DNA of 64,000 nucleotides. It comes from Zasmidium citrigriseum. Taxonomy: Eukaryota > Ascomycota > Dothideomycetes > Mycosphaerellales > Mycosphaerellaceae. The notes under the pieces were generated by a model that was not told where the DNA came from, did no database searches, and worked only from the letters and a program-made list of their open reading frames with translations. The position numbers were made by a program, and so were the translations under genes. Positions 10,443 to 21,505 of the stretch are shown here, piece after piece; position 1 is the first letter of the stretch, and the number at the start of each line of letters is the position of its first letter. The DNA lies in assembly GCA_002786025.1 (NCBI GenBank), contig NHNW01000045.1:1-64000 (forward strand), in the 5' to 3' direction.

Positions 10443-12074
10443 ATGTCCGCCCCATCCTCGACCGGCTCCTCAGCGAGCAGCCTCTCCAAGAAACCCGTCG
10501 ACCCGATAACGCGCACCGCCCTCCGCTACACCCTCTCCCCGCGCGAGTACGAACTCCTCCACAATTACCTCATCTCCAAAGCCCCCAAACGAGTCCAGAA
10601 ACAAACGCCCTCCCCGCCGCGGTTCGATAAGATCACGAAGAGCACTACTGAGTCCGGCGATTATAATGTCTCCGCCGTGCGCGCTGCCTTGCGCGTGTAC
10701 CTTGGACTGTTCGTGGGTCTCAAGGGATTGGAAACTGTCATGAGAACGATTGAGAAGAGGAGAGGTGGTAACGGGGAGGTTGCTCCAGGGCCAAAGTATA
10801 AGAATACGCGGATCGCGGGGAGTTTTGCTGCTATGTTGTTGTTCCATCGCTTGTTGCATCGTTTCTTCGTCCGTCTTCGGAGTAGTCTTCTGGAGGACTC
10901 AGCGGCGCCTTTCAGGAAGCGGAATCCCGGGGTCACGAAAGCATTGACGAGCCAGTACACGCCTGCGATTGGAGCTAGTCTGGCGGGGTTCTGCTTGGGT
11001 GTGAGTCCTGCGGATCAGTTGAGGATCACGATTGCGATATATGTGTTTTCAAAGAGTTTGGAATTTGGGTATAATCATTTGGCCGCGGAGGGGCTGATTT
11101 GGGGCAAAGAGAAGGAGAAGCGACCATGGTGGTTCGGGAGTTGGTTGATCATGCCTTTTGCGTGTGGACAGCTGCTACACGCTTTTGTGTTTGATCGCGA
11201 TTGTTTTCCGGAGAGCTATGGACGGTTTATTCTGCAGCGCAGTCCGGAGTATATCCAGTTTCGACCGAAGGATTTTCCCACCACGAGGCAGTGGCCGGGG
11301 ACGTTTGATATTGTGGATGCATTGGCGGAGTTGAGCAAGTTGAGGTGGCCGACTTTTGTTTCGCCGATTTTGTTTCCTGGGAATAAGAATACCCTGCCGA
11401 AGGGGAAGGCCATCTCGAAGATGTCGCCGCTGTCGAGTCGTGCGCATCCGGGAACCAAATACACCTCTTGCGCCTTCCTCCATCCGAACGATCCTAGCTG
11501 CGCGCGGACATATCTGAAATACTGGCTGGCGGCTTTCCCGCCGATCCTCAAGTTCTTCACGCTCATCTACGGCGGGTTTGCCCTGCTGGCCTACAAATCG
11601 CTCCTCAAGGACCCCTCGCCTTTCCTCAACCGCATCTCGAAGCGAATTTTGAAAGTCTCGCTTTTCATCACGGGCGCCATCGGCACATCCTGGGGATCGA
11701 TCTGCTTGTTCAACAATGTCCTTCCTCGCGGCATGCTTCCCACACAAAGATGGTTTGTCGGAGGCTTCCTTGGAGGCCTGTGGGCTTACGTTGCGAAGAG
11801 CGAAGAGCGGGACAACTTCACATACTCGTTCAGATTGTCTGTGGACTCTCTGTACAAAGTCGGCAAGAAGAGAGGCTGGTGGAGAGGTGTCAAGAATGGA
11901 GATGTAATACTTTTCGTGATGAGTCTGGCGGCAGTGAACTTCATCTACGAAGCGAGACCGGAGGCTGTCGTTGGTGGTCTCAACCGAAAGCTGGAGACCA
12001 TGATGAGAGGCGAGGGATGGAAAGATGTTTGTGCGAAGAAGAAGGTTGAGGACGAGGAGAAGAAGGATGTGTGA
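10443..12074 (+). CDS. TMEM135-like integral membrane protein
   Basis: A single exon of 543 residues. The ATG at 10443 (context GACAATGTCC) is preferred over the in-frame codon at 10344 because it has a good start context and removes an unrelated leader. The protein resembles the fungal relatives of TMEM135. It has a conserved N-terminal segment (KPVDPITRTALRYTLSPREY), several hydrophobic segments (AALRVYLGLFVGLKGLE, FAAMLLFHRLLHR, WWFGSWLIMPFACGQLLHAF, FFTLIYGGFALLAYKS, LFITGAIGTSWGSICLF, WFVGGFLGGLWAYVAKS), and a Cys-containing loop TSCAFLHPNDPSC that ends at a membrane segment. Animal TMEM135 acts on mitochondrial/peroxisomal dynamics; the fungal function is not established. A Lys/Glu-rich cytosolic tail ends the protein. 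Confidence 0.78.
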   Translation: MSAPSSTGSSASSLSKKPVDPITRTALRYTLSPREYELLHNYLISKAPKRVQKQTPSPPRFDKITKSTTESGDYNVSAVRAALRVYLGLFVGLKGLETVMRTIEKRRGGNGEVAPGPKYKNTRIAGSFAAMLLFHRLLHRFFVRLRSSLLEDSAAPFRKRNPGVTKALTSQYTPAIGASLAGFCLGVSPADQLRITIAIYVFSKSLEFGYNHLAAEGLIWGKEKEKRPWWFGSWLIMPFACGQLLHAFVFDRDCFPESYGRFILQRSPEYIQFRPKDFPTTRQWPGTFDIVDALAELSKLRWPTFVSPILFPGNKNTLPKGKAISKMSPLSSRAHPGTKYTSCAFLHPNDPSCARTYLKYWLAAFPPILKFFTLIYGGFALLAYKSLLKDPSPFLNRISKRILKVSLFITGAIGTSWGSICLFNNVLPRGMLPTQRWFVGGFLGGLWAYVAKSEERDNFTYSFRLSVDSLYKVGKKRGWWRGVKNGDVILFVMSLAAVNFIYEARPEAVVGGLNRKLETMMRGEGWKDVCAKKKVEDEEKKDV

Positions 12075-12379
12075 TGTACGATCGCTGGGCCTCTTTTCTG
12101 TTTGTTTGCATAGTTGTGTCTGCGATTACATAGCGATTGATACCCACGTTTAGATACAGATGTACGAGAGACTGTATACTTCCATACCAACGATATAAGA
12201 TCAGCTTATCTCTCACGCGAGTCGGGCTGATGATGCTTGGCGCCCTCGGCCGCGCTTGCCTCCGCCAGAGCGATCGGCAACGGCATCCCAGTAGCCGGCG
12301 ATCCTCCCATCTCAAACTCCAACCTCACTTCATCCTTCCTACAACACTCCGCTCTTTCCAGACGCACTCATGAGGCCCG
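12075..12379. other. short intergenic stretch
   Basis: 3' side of the TMEM135-like gene and promoter of the PHD gene. An out-of-frame ATG at 12370 opens a 25-codon uORF that overlaps the PHD start. Confidence 0.55.
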
Positions 12380-13854
12380 ATGGAGGAGGCACCAGCAGTA
12401 GGAGAGACCATGGACCCGGCACCGGAAGCCGCCAACGACAATGACAACCAGGAAGCACAAGCTGCCCCGCCCTCCAGCTCCGTGCTCTCTGAACCACCCG
12501 CCACGGACCCTGCCGACGAGCCAGAACAAGACACAATCGTCGTTGGAGGAAGTACGGCTACTGCAACGACGAATGGAGAACGCTCCGCGCAAACTGAGGA
12601 ACTGGTGAAGCGCATCAACGAGAGCGCCGCGAGTGCTGCCAAGGCCGGGACGCCGCCGTGGGAAGCTGCGCGGGAAGCGCTAATGAAGGATATGGCGACT
12701 TCGGAATCTTTTGCCAACGTACCTGCGAGAGGAACGCCGAAGCGTGGGAGGGGGAGTCGTGGCGGGAGGGGCAGTCGGGGCGGGAAGCGGTTGAGTTTTG
12801 AGGGTGATGGCGATGGGGATGTTAAGATGGAGGATGGGGCGCTGAGTACGCCTGGCTCGGGACGGGGGAGGGGCAGAGGGGGCAGGCCAAGGGGAAGAGG
12901 ACGGGGTGCTGCAAGGGGAGGAAAGAGGAAGAGAGAAGACGGCGACGAAGGCGATTCCGACTCGAGTGATGAGGTTACGCCCATCGCGACAATGACCAAA
13001 TCCGGGCGCTCGATCCAAAAACCCACGAGTTTCGTCCCTCCACCGCCTCAGTCACCCACCACGAATAAACGCAAGCGTCCTTACAATCGCCGCAACCCGG
13101 AGAACGCCGTCTGCAAGGCATGTCTGCGTGGTACTAGTCCTGCCAGCAACATGATTGTTTTCTGCGACGGGTGCAATACGCCGTATCATCGGTATTGCCA
13201 TAAACCGCCGATTGATCAGGCGGTTATTGATCAGGTTGATAAGGAGTGGTATTGTAGTCAGTGCGAGAGCGATAGGATCGTTCCTGTTCCTGAGGCGGAG
13301 GTGGCGGGTTTCGTGAGTGTACCGGCGGCGTCGGCGGAGGAGGTGAGTGTTATTTCACGTTTTGAGTTTTGTGTATGTGATGCTGATTTTTTGGCTTGCA
13401 GCGCCAGAAGTACTTCTCCAGCCTGACGCAGGGCTTGCTTGTGACCCTCATGACGAAAGCAACGACTCTTCATCCAGATCTGCCGGTTTTCGAGCCGGCG
13501 TTCAAGAACAAGATTCAAAACTCAACGACCAACGGACACCCACCCACAGCTTCGACATCGAACACAGTCCCACCACCTCAGCCAACTACAACACCGGCCA
13601 CATCTCTGCCACCGCAACACGCCCATCCACGACCCGATCCCGCGGCTGTGGCCGACGACGCCAACTACACTCCCGACGTCCATCCTGCGAACTATCCCAA
13701 ACCTGGCCAGGGCTTGATGAAGTCTCTACCGCCGGAGCAGGAGGATTTGCAGTGGCTTGTGGAGGATGATGATAAGTTTGGGGTGTTTACGCATTTGTAT
13801 CAGGCGGATCCCGGGGCGACTGCTGGGACGCAGGGGAATAGAGATGGAATTTGA
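12380..13854 (+). CDS. PHD-finger protein with AT-hook-like region
   Basis: Exons 12380-13342 and 13402-13854 (59-base phase-0 intron) give 471 residues. Residues about 110-190 form a Gly/Arg-rich stretch with RGSRGGRGSRGG and an AT-hook-like core GGRPRGRGRG next to a basic KRKRE patch, suggesting DNA or nucleosome contact. A C4HC3 PHD finger follows at about 243-296: CKACL, VFCDGCNTPYHRYCH, EWYCSQCES. The C-terminal half is Pro/Thr-rich and ends with an acidic segment (EDLQWLVEDDDKFG). Such proteins are nuclear chromatin readers or subunits of histone-modifying complexes, a Cti6/Ing-like role being possible but unproven. The start is not certain: an out-of-frame ATG lies ten bases upstream, and the second in-frame Met (before DPAPEAAND) is an alternative. 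Confidence 0.85.
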
Positions 13855-14654
13855 TGAGGATGATTACCTGTGATGATTGCTGGGATGTATTATTACGCTG
13901 CGGATGGTGATGGGGATTGAGGTGTATCATTATGAAGTCGGTGGCTAGGTGATGTGTGGTGGTATCGCTCAGCGTGGGGGGTGAGGGATGTGATGGTTTG
14001 AGTATAATGTATTTGGTATGTGAGAGAGCATCATCAATGATTCTGAAATCGACATCCCTAAGCCACATTGACCTGCCACGCTATAGGCAATCTGATCGAC
14101 TCAACATCCGAATACCGCGCCCAGGTGCCCGCCCCACTCACGCAGGTCCAGCAGCTGGTTATCCTGAATCTGCTCTCCGAGCCCTACTGTCCACAATCGC
14201 CCTTCGAGACATAGCATTGAGTACCCTTGACACCAGTTCAGAAGTGCGCATCCAGGAGAGCCAGACTTCCTTGTGCAATCTCTACTTCTAATCCCTGGAC
14301 AGAACGGCCACTGTCGTCGGCACGCACGCACCGGGCTGGACGACCGGCTGGACGAGATTGCAAGTGAGATGATGGAACCGCACTGCCTTTGAAATTTTGC
14401 GTCGTGGCCTCTTGCTTTGCCGTGGTTGGCAATGTCTTGATTTCATCGAATGAATCCGTCGGGCGGATGCATTCACCCGCAAATTAGCGTGCTGCGCTAA
14501 CTTAGCGGTTTCACGTGCGTTTGCGGAGGCAGGTATTCGCCACTGCCCCATTTCCCACTTTCTTGAATTCTTATCGCCACATCACTCCTTGCTGTTCCCT
14601 CTCACAATATTCTACCGCTACAGGACAGCTTTGCATTTCGACGAGACTTTCAAC
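13855..14654. other. intergenic stretch with BTB gene promoter
   Basis: Nothing coding is supported. The right part holds the promoter of the first BTB gene, including the CACGTG block annotated separately. Confidence 0.55.
14503..14521 (+). promoter_or_regulatory. CACGTG promoter block, copy 1
   Basis: The 19-base element TAGCGGTTTCACGTGCGTT ends 133 bases before the ATG of the first BTB gene. It differs at one base from a copy at 16174-16192 upstream of the second BTB gene. Similarity extends about 28 bases further 5' (CACCCGCAAATTAGCG region against CGCCCGCATACTAGC). The core CACGTG is the palindromic E-box bound by bHLH or bZIP factors; the actual binder is unknown. Confidence 0.65.
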
Positions 14655-15675
14655 ATGGCGAACACGGACGAGGAGACTATCGACTCAACGGGAAACGTCA
14701 TTCTGGTTGTGGGCAAGGAGAAGAAGAGAATCAGAATGTCGTCTGACATGCTGTCGGCTGCATCGCCGGTCTTCAAGGCCATGCTCGATCCCTACTTAAA
14801 AGACAATCCAGACAAATACACCACAGCCGATCACCTGGAACTGGCTTTACCCGACGAAGATTCCCAAGCCATGTCGAGACTCTGCAATGTACTTTACTAC
14901 GTCAAATACAAGATCGCATTCCGCACGTTCGACATGACGCCTCATTACGAGCACTTGATACACTTCGCGGCGATGGTGGACAAGTACGACTGTAGGGAAG
15001 CATTACAGAAGGAGACCGACTCCATGATGGCGGAATACATGGCGCATGCTGGTCTTCCACGAGATCCGAAGCACGGAAACCACGATACGCAGTTCGCCTG
15101 GTGGTATATGGCCATAACGGCTTACCTACTGCGCAGGCCACTTCCTTTCAAAGCTGCCACAGCACAGCTCGTTGTGCGAACGTCCGGCAAGCTCTCCATA
15201 CCGTATTTTGGACCGTTCGACCAAAGCCTGCCTCAAAGCGTTGAAAGTGAGTTGTCGCTATGGAATCAGTATCCTGAGATTACATTGACATGTTCAAACA
15301 GCATCCATTACAGCCGACCGAGCAAAGCTCTACGACAACATCATAGATGCGATCAAGGCGAGCGCCAAATGCGAAGGCCTTCACGACCATGCAAAGCTCA
15401 AGAGTCTATCTTCAGGTCTTACGGCCAAGCAGTGGTCCACGAAGTTACTCGACCTGAGTGTCGCACAAACTATGGATAAAATCCTTAGTCTATGTGACAG
15501 CACTCGGTCTTGCGCTTGCTTCAAGCAATCTGAGACGATGAATTTCCATGAAGCATTCAAATTGGCTGATCAACACCACAAGACCGGTGGACTTGATCTC
15601 GAAAAGGTGTTGGAGGAAGGGCAGAAGGGAACGTTCGATCGGAAGAGAAAGCGAAACAGCAATGAAGAGGCGTAG
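14655..15675 (+). CDS. BTB/POZ-domain protein, tandem paralogue 1
   Basis: Exons 14655-15246 and 15302-15675, with a 55-base phase-1 intron, give 321 residues. Start context CAACATGGCG is good. The N-terminal half is a fungal BTB/POZ domain: SDMLSAASPVFKAMLDP, then HLELALPDEDSQAMSRLCNVL and HLIHFAAMVDKYDC, with the WWYMAITAYLLR segment that these proteins share. The C-terminal half is helical and ends with a basic patch (FDRKRKRN) that could be a nuclear signal. BTB domains mediate dimerisation or cullin-3 adaptor function; in lone fungal BTB proteins the partner is usually unknown. The second exon is confirmed by the LTAKQWSTKLLDLS segment, which matches LQAKQWSSNLRVLS in the neighbour. Confidence 0.85.
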
Positions 15676-16331
15676 GACAACCGTCGGAGAGCGATGGCAA
15701 ATTTGGAGAGTACGGATTGACGGCTTTCCAAGACTCGCAGCGTTCGGCATTTGTCGCAGAGACATTCAAGGGGACATGAAAAGGCTCGAGGCTTTGTCGA
15801 ATGAAGGGATACATCGCGACTTACAAAAGCCGTCGACCAGCGACCATCACTTTACCAATGCATTCATCCCCTTAGGGACTAACCGGTCTGCAGTGCTGGA
15901 GTCAATAGCAACTGGTCGGCGTTTGTCATCTGAGGCTGGGGAACGGTCCTTGTCTCGAACTACGTCGATCTCCTGGCCTCTGTTTTGTTCCAGCGCGGTG
16001 TTCTCGACGACTCTCTATTTCTGCGATACTAAGGCTACACTAGGGACATAGGCAAATAAGAGACTGGCCTCTTTCTTCGCCTGTTGTTTCCGACATTTTG
16101 AGCTTCGTTCTCCATCTTTCGCCCCTGTCAAGCAATGATACATCCGCCCGCATACTAGCTCTGGCGCTAGTTCTAGCGTTTTCACGTGCGTTCATGCTTC
16201 CATTGTTCCTCTTTTCCGACGTTGATTGCTTCCACATCTTTCATATTCCGTGCCTAACTCCTCAGTATTTATAATGCACTCCTGTTCCCCTTTTCCGAAC
16301 ACCATCTTCGCCGCTCGCCTTCACAATCGAC
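15676..16331. other. spacer between the two BTB genes
   Basis: Contains the 3' region of paralogue 1 and the promoter of paralogue 2: the CACGTG block at 16174-16192 and a TATA-like TATTTATAATG about 60 bases before the ATG. No gene is supported. Confidence 0.6.
16174..16192 (+). promoter_or_regulatory. CACGTG promoter block, copy 2
   Basis: TAGCGTTTTCACGTGCGTT ends 139 bases before the second BTB gene and matches copy 1 at 18 of 19 bases. Position, orientation and distance to the start are all alike, while the rest of the two promoters looks much less alike. That suggests either retained function or a young duplication. Confidence 0.65.
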
Positions 16332-17335
16332 ATGACAAAAGTTAGAGAAGAGATCATCGCTGATGATGGAGATGTTGTCATTCAAATGACCGGCTCCATT
16401 GAAGACGACGGTCCTCGAAATCTTCGAGTCTCTCACTCTGTGCTCTCTGCCGCTTCGCCGCGGTTCAAGAATCTACTCGATCCGATCTTTGGCGACACTC
16501 AGGACTTGCCTAGCCCTGAACACCCTGCCACGATCGTAGCTCCAGCTTTCAACGGCCTTGCGAAGCCCCTTTTACAGCTCTGCAGTGTTCTACACGACAA
16601 CGAGGATAACGCTTTGATCGAGCTAATGAACACCCCTCGCGAGCTCTTCCATTTCGCGTTCATGGTCGACGTCTGGGACTGCAATCAGGCTATAGAGCGA
16701 CACACTGGCGCTATCTTTGCATGTCATGTGGTGAATCCCACCTTTTCGCAGACAGCAGACGCATGGTGGTACATGATGTCCGCGGCGTACCTTCTCCGCA
16801 TGTCATTCGCGTTCTCTGAAGCGACGAGGTGGATCATCTTCCACTCCGTTGGCAAGATCGATATGCCTTCTGAGATCTCAGAGTCGGGCTTGCTTCCAAG
16901 GACTGTTCAAGGTATGCAAAGTTCCCGAATCTCTCATTCTGGGTTTGGTCCACGCTGACTGGTACAGAGCTCATCGAAAGCCAGCGAGCTAGTCTCTACG
17001 AAGAGCTCCTTGCCGCTATCGAGTTCAGCGCCGACTGTACGGAAGGTGGTCATCATCACGAGGAGCTTCTCGAGGTTTCCACCTGTCTTCAAGCCAAGCA
17101 GTGGTCTTCGAACCTCAGAGTTCTGTCTCTCCATGGAGCGTTTCAGCAGATCCTGAAGCTGGAAGAGGGAGAGACTACAGTATGCCGCTGCTGGCAGAAT
17201 TCAGATGACGTGAACTTTGCTGGAGTCTGGACGCATTTAAGTACGGAGGGGAAACGTCTAGGCTTGATGCTCGATGTTGTGCTTGAGAAGGGACAAGAGA
17301 TGTTGGCCAAGGAGGAGAATGGGGAAGACGAGTAG
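16332..17335 (+). CDS. BTB/POZ-domain protein, tandem paralogue 2
   Basis: Exons 16332-16911 and 16968-17335, with a 56-base phase-1 intron, give 315 residues. The BTB core is clear: SHSVLSAASPRFKNLLDPIF, LLQLCSVLHDNED, ELFHFAFMVDVWDCNQAIE, and the shared WWYMMSAAYLLRMSFAF. The intron sits at the equivalent place and phase as in the upstream gene, and the C-terminal LQAKQWSSNLRVLS matches its partner, so the two are tandem duplicates that have diverged strongly. The C-terminus is acidic (KEENGEDE) instead of basic as in paralogue 1, so their partners or location may differ. No signal peptide or membrane segment. Function is unknown beyond likely protein-protein interaction. Confidence 0.85.
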
Positions 17336-17470
17336 ATCACATTTGAACGAAGGGTATGCGAAAAGGGACGAAAATTGCTTGACATTGGGACTTGCAATAG
17401 ATCGAAATCAGAGGAGATACGAAACCTGTCGTCGGCCAGCGACGAGCACTTCACTTACCTGTTCCTTACC

Positions 17471-18040
17471 TTACATAGTCCAGAGGTACTTCAGATTCTC
17501 ATCTTCCTTCGCAAGCTGAGGCTGCTTCTGTCCCAGCAGAAAGCACCCCGACACAATGTCGACCAGCGACGACTCATTCAACGTCTCCATGAAAACGAAC
17601 CGCCTACGCTTCTCAAGGTAATCGCACTTGGCGAGATGCCAATCCATCTTCTGCTCTCGGATCTGATTCACGAGCTCATCAATCTGTGCCTGCAGCCTCT
17701 GATAACCTTCCTCACCTTTTTCCAACGCGGCTTTCGCTGTCGGATAGAAGGGGTCTTTGTTTGCATAATAGCGGTTGACTTTCTCATTCTCGCCGTCGAG
17801 GAATTCTCTACATTCTCGCCTTTCTTGTCGCTTGAACTTGATGATGTTCTCGGTGGTCTCGACGGTCATGCGGCTGGATCGCAGTTCGTCTTCGGCGGCT
17901 TTGTATGCTTTTTTTGCGCGGTTGTAGAGGTAAGTAATACTGTTGCGTGCGACGATGCCGCCGAAGAGGAAGTAGAAGCTGACGATGAAGGCTGTAGCGA
18001 TGTGCTCGTTCATGTATTCTGCGTCTGGGACTGTGAGCAT
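17471..18040 (-). CDS. single-pass membrane protein with coiled coil, unknown function
   Basis: One exon, 189 residues. Residues about 13-32 (HIATAFIVSFYFLFGGIVA) form one membrane segment, followed by a long charged helical region (YNRAKKAYKAAEDELRSS, QRLQAQIDELVNQIREQK) with coiled-coil character. No family is recognised. The stop faces the stop of BTB paralogue 2, 135 bases away. A start at an internal Met (MNEHIA, ten codons in) is equally possible. The strong Lys/Glu bias and uninterrupted frame argue for a real gene, but there is no functional clue. Confidence 0.6.
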   Translation of the reverse strand: MLTVPDAEYMNEHIATAFIVSFYFLFGGIVARNSITYLYNRAKKAYKAAEDELRSSRMTVETTENIIKFKRQERRECREFLDGENEKVNRYYANKDPFYPTAKAALEKGEEGYQRLQAQIDELVNQIREQKMDWHLAKCDYLEKRRRFVFMETLNESSLVDIVSGCFLLGQKQPQLAKEDENLKYLWTM

Positions 18041-19355
18041 GTTGGGCGATGGGGATGAGGGGGACTTAGCTAATCAATAGGAAATTCTGTCGTTGGAAGT
18101 GGTGATGTTTAGTTGAAGTTGGAAAATGAGAGATGCTGTCGAGTGTATATGGGTTACAGATGGTGCGGCTGGGAGGAACAATCAGCTTTGTCGATGTGCA
18201 AGTATAGAGTTGCGAGACAATGGAACAATGCGGGCTTTCAGATCTCGCTTTTTTTGCCAGGTTCAAAAGCATCATTGTCATGGTCGGCCTCCAGCCGCTG
18301 GAGAGTGTTGACAAAGACCCTCGAATTCTTTCTTTGAGCCCTCCATTGTTCTATATTCCCAGTTGTGAATGTCAGTCTTGTAGAAGTCAAAGGTGGACCA
18401 CTCGCTTCAGGCCGTTCGTGGGAGAGTCATGGACACCTTCATTTTCTTTCTGTGGGCTGCCTTGGCCTTCATAAGTGGGCGCACCAGCGGCAGTGTGCCT
18501 CCAGACGTTGATGTCTTGTCGAGAGGCTGTAGGAAGCTTGATCGATAGAACCATCACTGGGAGTGAAAGAGGCTGTGTTGGATCGGCGCCCTTCACACTC
18601 CTCCAGAATCCGGTCTGCGTCTGGCAAGCCGTGTAGTAGAGGAGCCATGGTTGGGCTGGCGGCTATAGCAACAGTGTGTTCTTGGAGTTCTGCTGACGGT
18701 TCGAGATGATACGTGCTCAATGGAGCTGATCTTGATGCTGTGGGATGTTGATGTCTTCAGAGTCCGGCTAAGATGAGGTTGGACGTTCGGAGTAATATTA
18801 GCCTGAGGCATTATTGCGGCTTTCCTAATTTGGTATCCCTAGGGTTACTCGAATTCAGCTTGGGGTTAACAATGATCGATGGCGACGACGACAGAACATC
18901 AAAAGGTGAAATATGAAGCGGCGATATGAAGGAAGTGCGTATAAAGTCTATTCCTAGAAGCTTTCATAACATTCCAGTGCCTCAGTGTCATGGAAATGAG
19001 GCTTTTGCATTTTGGACCCTTTTTCGAAAGTCGGAAATCTTGAGTAATGAAAAAAGTGTCAAGGTAATGGCACGGGATGAGGTTGTTGTTCAAAAGCAAA
19101 ACGCTGGTGGTGACAAAATGTCTATACTGCAGAAATGAACCACTGTGATGATTCCTTTGCATTGTCCCTTCGTATGTTGCATCAGGTCAGGCTGTACATC
19201 GAGCTGCAAGCATGTTACATGGCACTGCCGGCGTCGAGAAGAAGCGGATAACATCCAAATGGAGGGGATCATCCTTGTTATAAGACAGTATGTACAGTGG
19301 TTTTCATTGTCATGCTCTGCAACGAACGACGGATCTCGTGAGCTGAGCCTCCCCC
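18041..19355. other. intergenic stretch of about 1.3 kb
   Basis: No confident gene. Overlapping small open frames occur on the minus strand between 18387 and 18811 (for example 72 codons starting at 18811); none shows a domain, and I could not join them convincingly. The rest is moderately AT-rich without repeats. Confidence 0.5.
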
Positions 19356-20806
19356 CTAACCGGTATACTTCAACGAGAAGACACCGCGCTCGATCGAGTT
19401 GAGTAAGAGATATCCAGAGGGGAAGTACGGGTAGACGCTCCAAGTCCCAAGGAACTCCACAACACCACCTTCAGCATCGTCTTCCGGATGGCAATCGAAG
19501 AAACCTCGCTCCTCGATGTTGCCCCCAGTTGGATCCTCTTCGATTCGAGAGACATCGATAATGCGGAGACCACTGCCGTAGTTCGCTTGGTAGGCGAGGC
19601 CGTTCTTCGTGTAGAGGTTGTGATCGATAGATTTAACTGGGGACTGGTAGAAACCGGTGTTGACTGGACGCTCTAGGTCGGCTATGTTGAAGATGTAGGT
19701 TGTAGTGCGTCCATTGCCGGCTGATGGTCCGACGCCATCGACTTCATCAAGCTCATCGTCAAGAAGCATGTAGGTCATGCTCTCGTCTACGAGCCAGCCT
19801 TGATGGGTGTAGGCGTTGCCGACGTAAGGAGTCTTTGAGATCACAACAGGAGCGGTGATATCAGTCATGTCGTATACAGTTAAAGTGTCCTCGTTAAACC
19901 CCATGCAGACATTCTGGCCTCGATATTTTGTTGTTGGTCCCGTGTAGATGACGCATTGAGCATCGTGGACATACTCATCCTGGCCAACGCAGCCTGGTGA
20001 GCTCGGGTTCGTCGGGTCGGAGACATCGACGGCGAAAAGGCCACCAGCACAAGTCGTGTTCCTTGCATTGGCCCCTGAACGACCACCGACACCGTAGATG
20101 ATCTTGCGGTCAGTGTCAGCGACAAGGTTGTGAGATGCGCCAAAGCCGGTGAAAAGGGTTATGTCTGTCTCCTTGGAGAAGACCTTTGGCTTGAAGAAGA
20201 ATGGGTTCCACCAAGGTTTCACAGCCTCGAGCTTCTTCAGGTCGAAGATTTGGAGGCCGTGGTCCGTAGCCTCGGAGCCGATGTAAGCGTGGTCGTCGAT
20301 GACCTTAATGTCTCTCCACGAGACAACTTCAGTCTGAGTGGGCAACCGACCCAGGTAGTCAAGACTACCAGTGAGGCGGTTGATTTCAACGAAAGCAACG
20401 CCGTCAGTCTCACCAACGATACCGAACTCACGCCCACTCTTCGAAACCCACCCCCAAACATCGTTACCGCGGAGACTGGTTGATCCAAGGTCCTCGTGGC
20501 TCAGGAACCCGTGCATGTCCACCTTGTTGCATTGATATCTGCGGGAGCGGTCAGCTTCGAGGTCATGAACGAGTGTACGTGTCAAGCTTACTGCGACTCG
20601 CCATCTCTGCCCGAGACTCCATTGATACAGGGTCGTCTCGATGCAAGCTTCTTGTATAATCTCGACCCGGCAAAGAGTCCATCGGCTTGAGCCTTCTCCC
20701 ACTGAGCCGACTTGATGTCCATCAGTCGGTCCATCTTGGCAACGTCAGCAAGGACATGATGTCCAGAGACTGCGATGAGAATCGCTGCGAGGCTATCGAA
20801 ACGCAT
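19356..20806 (-). CDS. secreted LVIVD-repeat / choice-of-anchor B-like protein
   Basis: Exons 20806-20592 and 20538-19356 (53-base phase-2 intron) give 465 residues. The N-terminus is a signal peptide (MRFDSLAAILIAVSGHHVLA). The rest resembles proteins of the choice-of-anchor B / LVIVD-repeat type, with beta-propeller-like blades: WGWVSKSGREFGIVGETDG, IKVIDDHAYIGSEATDHGL, LQIFDLKKLE, VYDMTDITAPVVIS, YTHQGWLVDESMTYMLLDDE, and a final ASTRT-free segment reading FLGTWSVYPYFPSGYLLLNS. Related fungal proteins are extracellular and of unknown biochemical role. The intron lies right after a Cys-containing region (RRPCINGVSGRDGE), matching a pair of cysteines with the start of exon 2 (YQCNK). It sits beside the proposed cluster but need not belong to it. 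Confidence 0.85.
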
Positions 20807-21505
20807 GATGGACGAGGATCAGAGGCTGAACTCTGCTGCTCCAGAAGCCAGAGTCGGAGGCTTCCATGCAACCTAAATACATCTCCTCCACATGATGCAT
20901 CCGCGGCTCAATGTCACCCAGCTCAATACATTGGTCTTGTCTATCTTCCACCAGATGGACTTCGCATATTGCCTAGGTATTCCACGCGTCTTGGGAACTC
21001 CGTCATCGCCACTTTTAAGCCTCGAAGAGGAAGGCAAAGAAGTGCGTTGTGGCGACCACAAGGCGAGGTAGGATTGGCTGAGTCTTGCGTTACCATTGCC
21101 AAGCATCACGATCGCCAAAGAAGAAGGTGGTTGTAGAGCTCTGGTGGGACTGCATTGAATACCAAGCCTTGCTTTTCGCGAACGGCTCGTGTCGGTCTTG
21201 GCTCTATAAGGCACGCGACAGCCAAGATCAGCTCCGCTCTTGTAGTTGATAAGGTATCTTTGGTGACGTTTTGGGAGTTTGTTCCGACAGTTCGAGGTCC
21301 TGCGAGATCTGTGGAGTCTGGGCGATAATGCATCGCATGACCCGACTTGAAGACGGGTGCAACTTGATTTTCGATACTGACCACCTTTCTTCTCTGGCCT
21401 GTTGAGAGAAGTCAAGTTGAGTGAAGGATGCTTTTTATGATCTTGGCCGTCTGTTGTTGAGACACCCTTGGTAAAGCCAGAGAACCAGGCTTGCCAAAGC
21501 CAGTG
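20807..21505. other. intergenic stretch
   Basis: Promoter of the secreted propeller-like protein and 3' side of the cluster regulator. No supported gene. Confidence 0.55.

Noticed and set aside
18387..18811. Overlapping small minus-strand frames, possible short gene
   Set aside because: Three frames of similar length, no convincing intron joins and no family; left unannotated.
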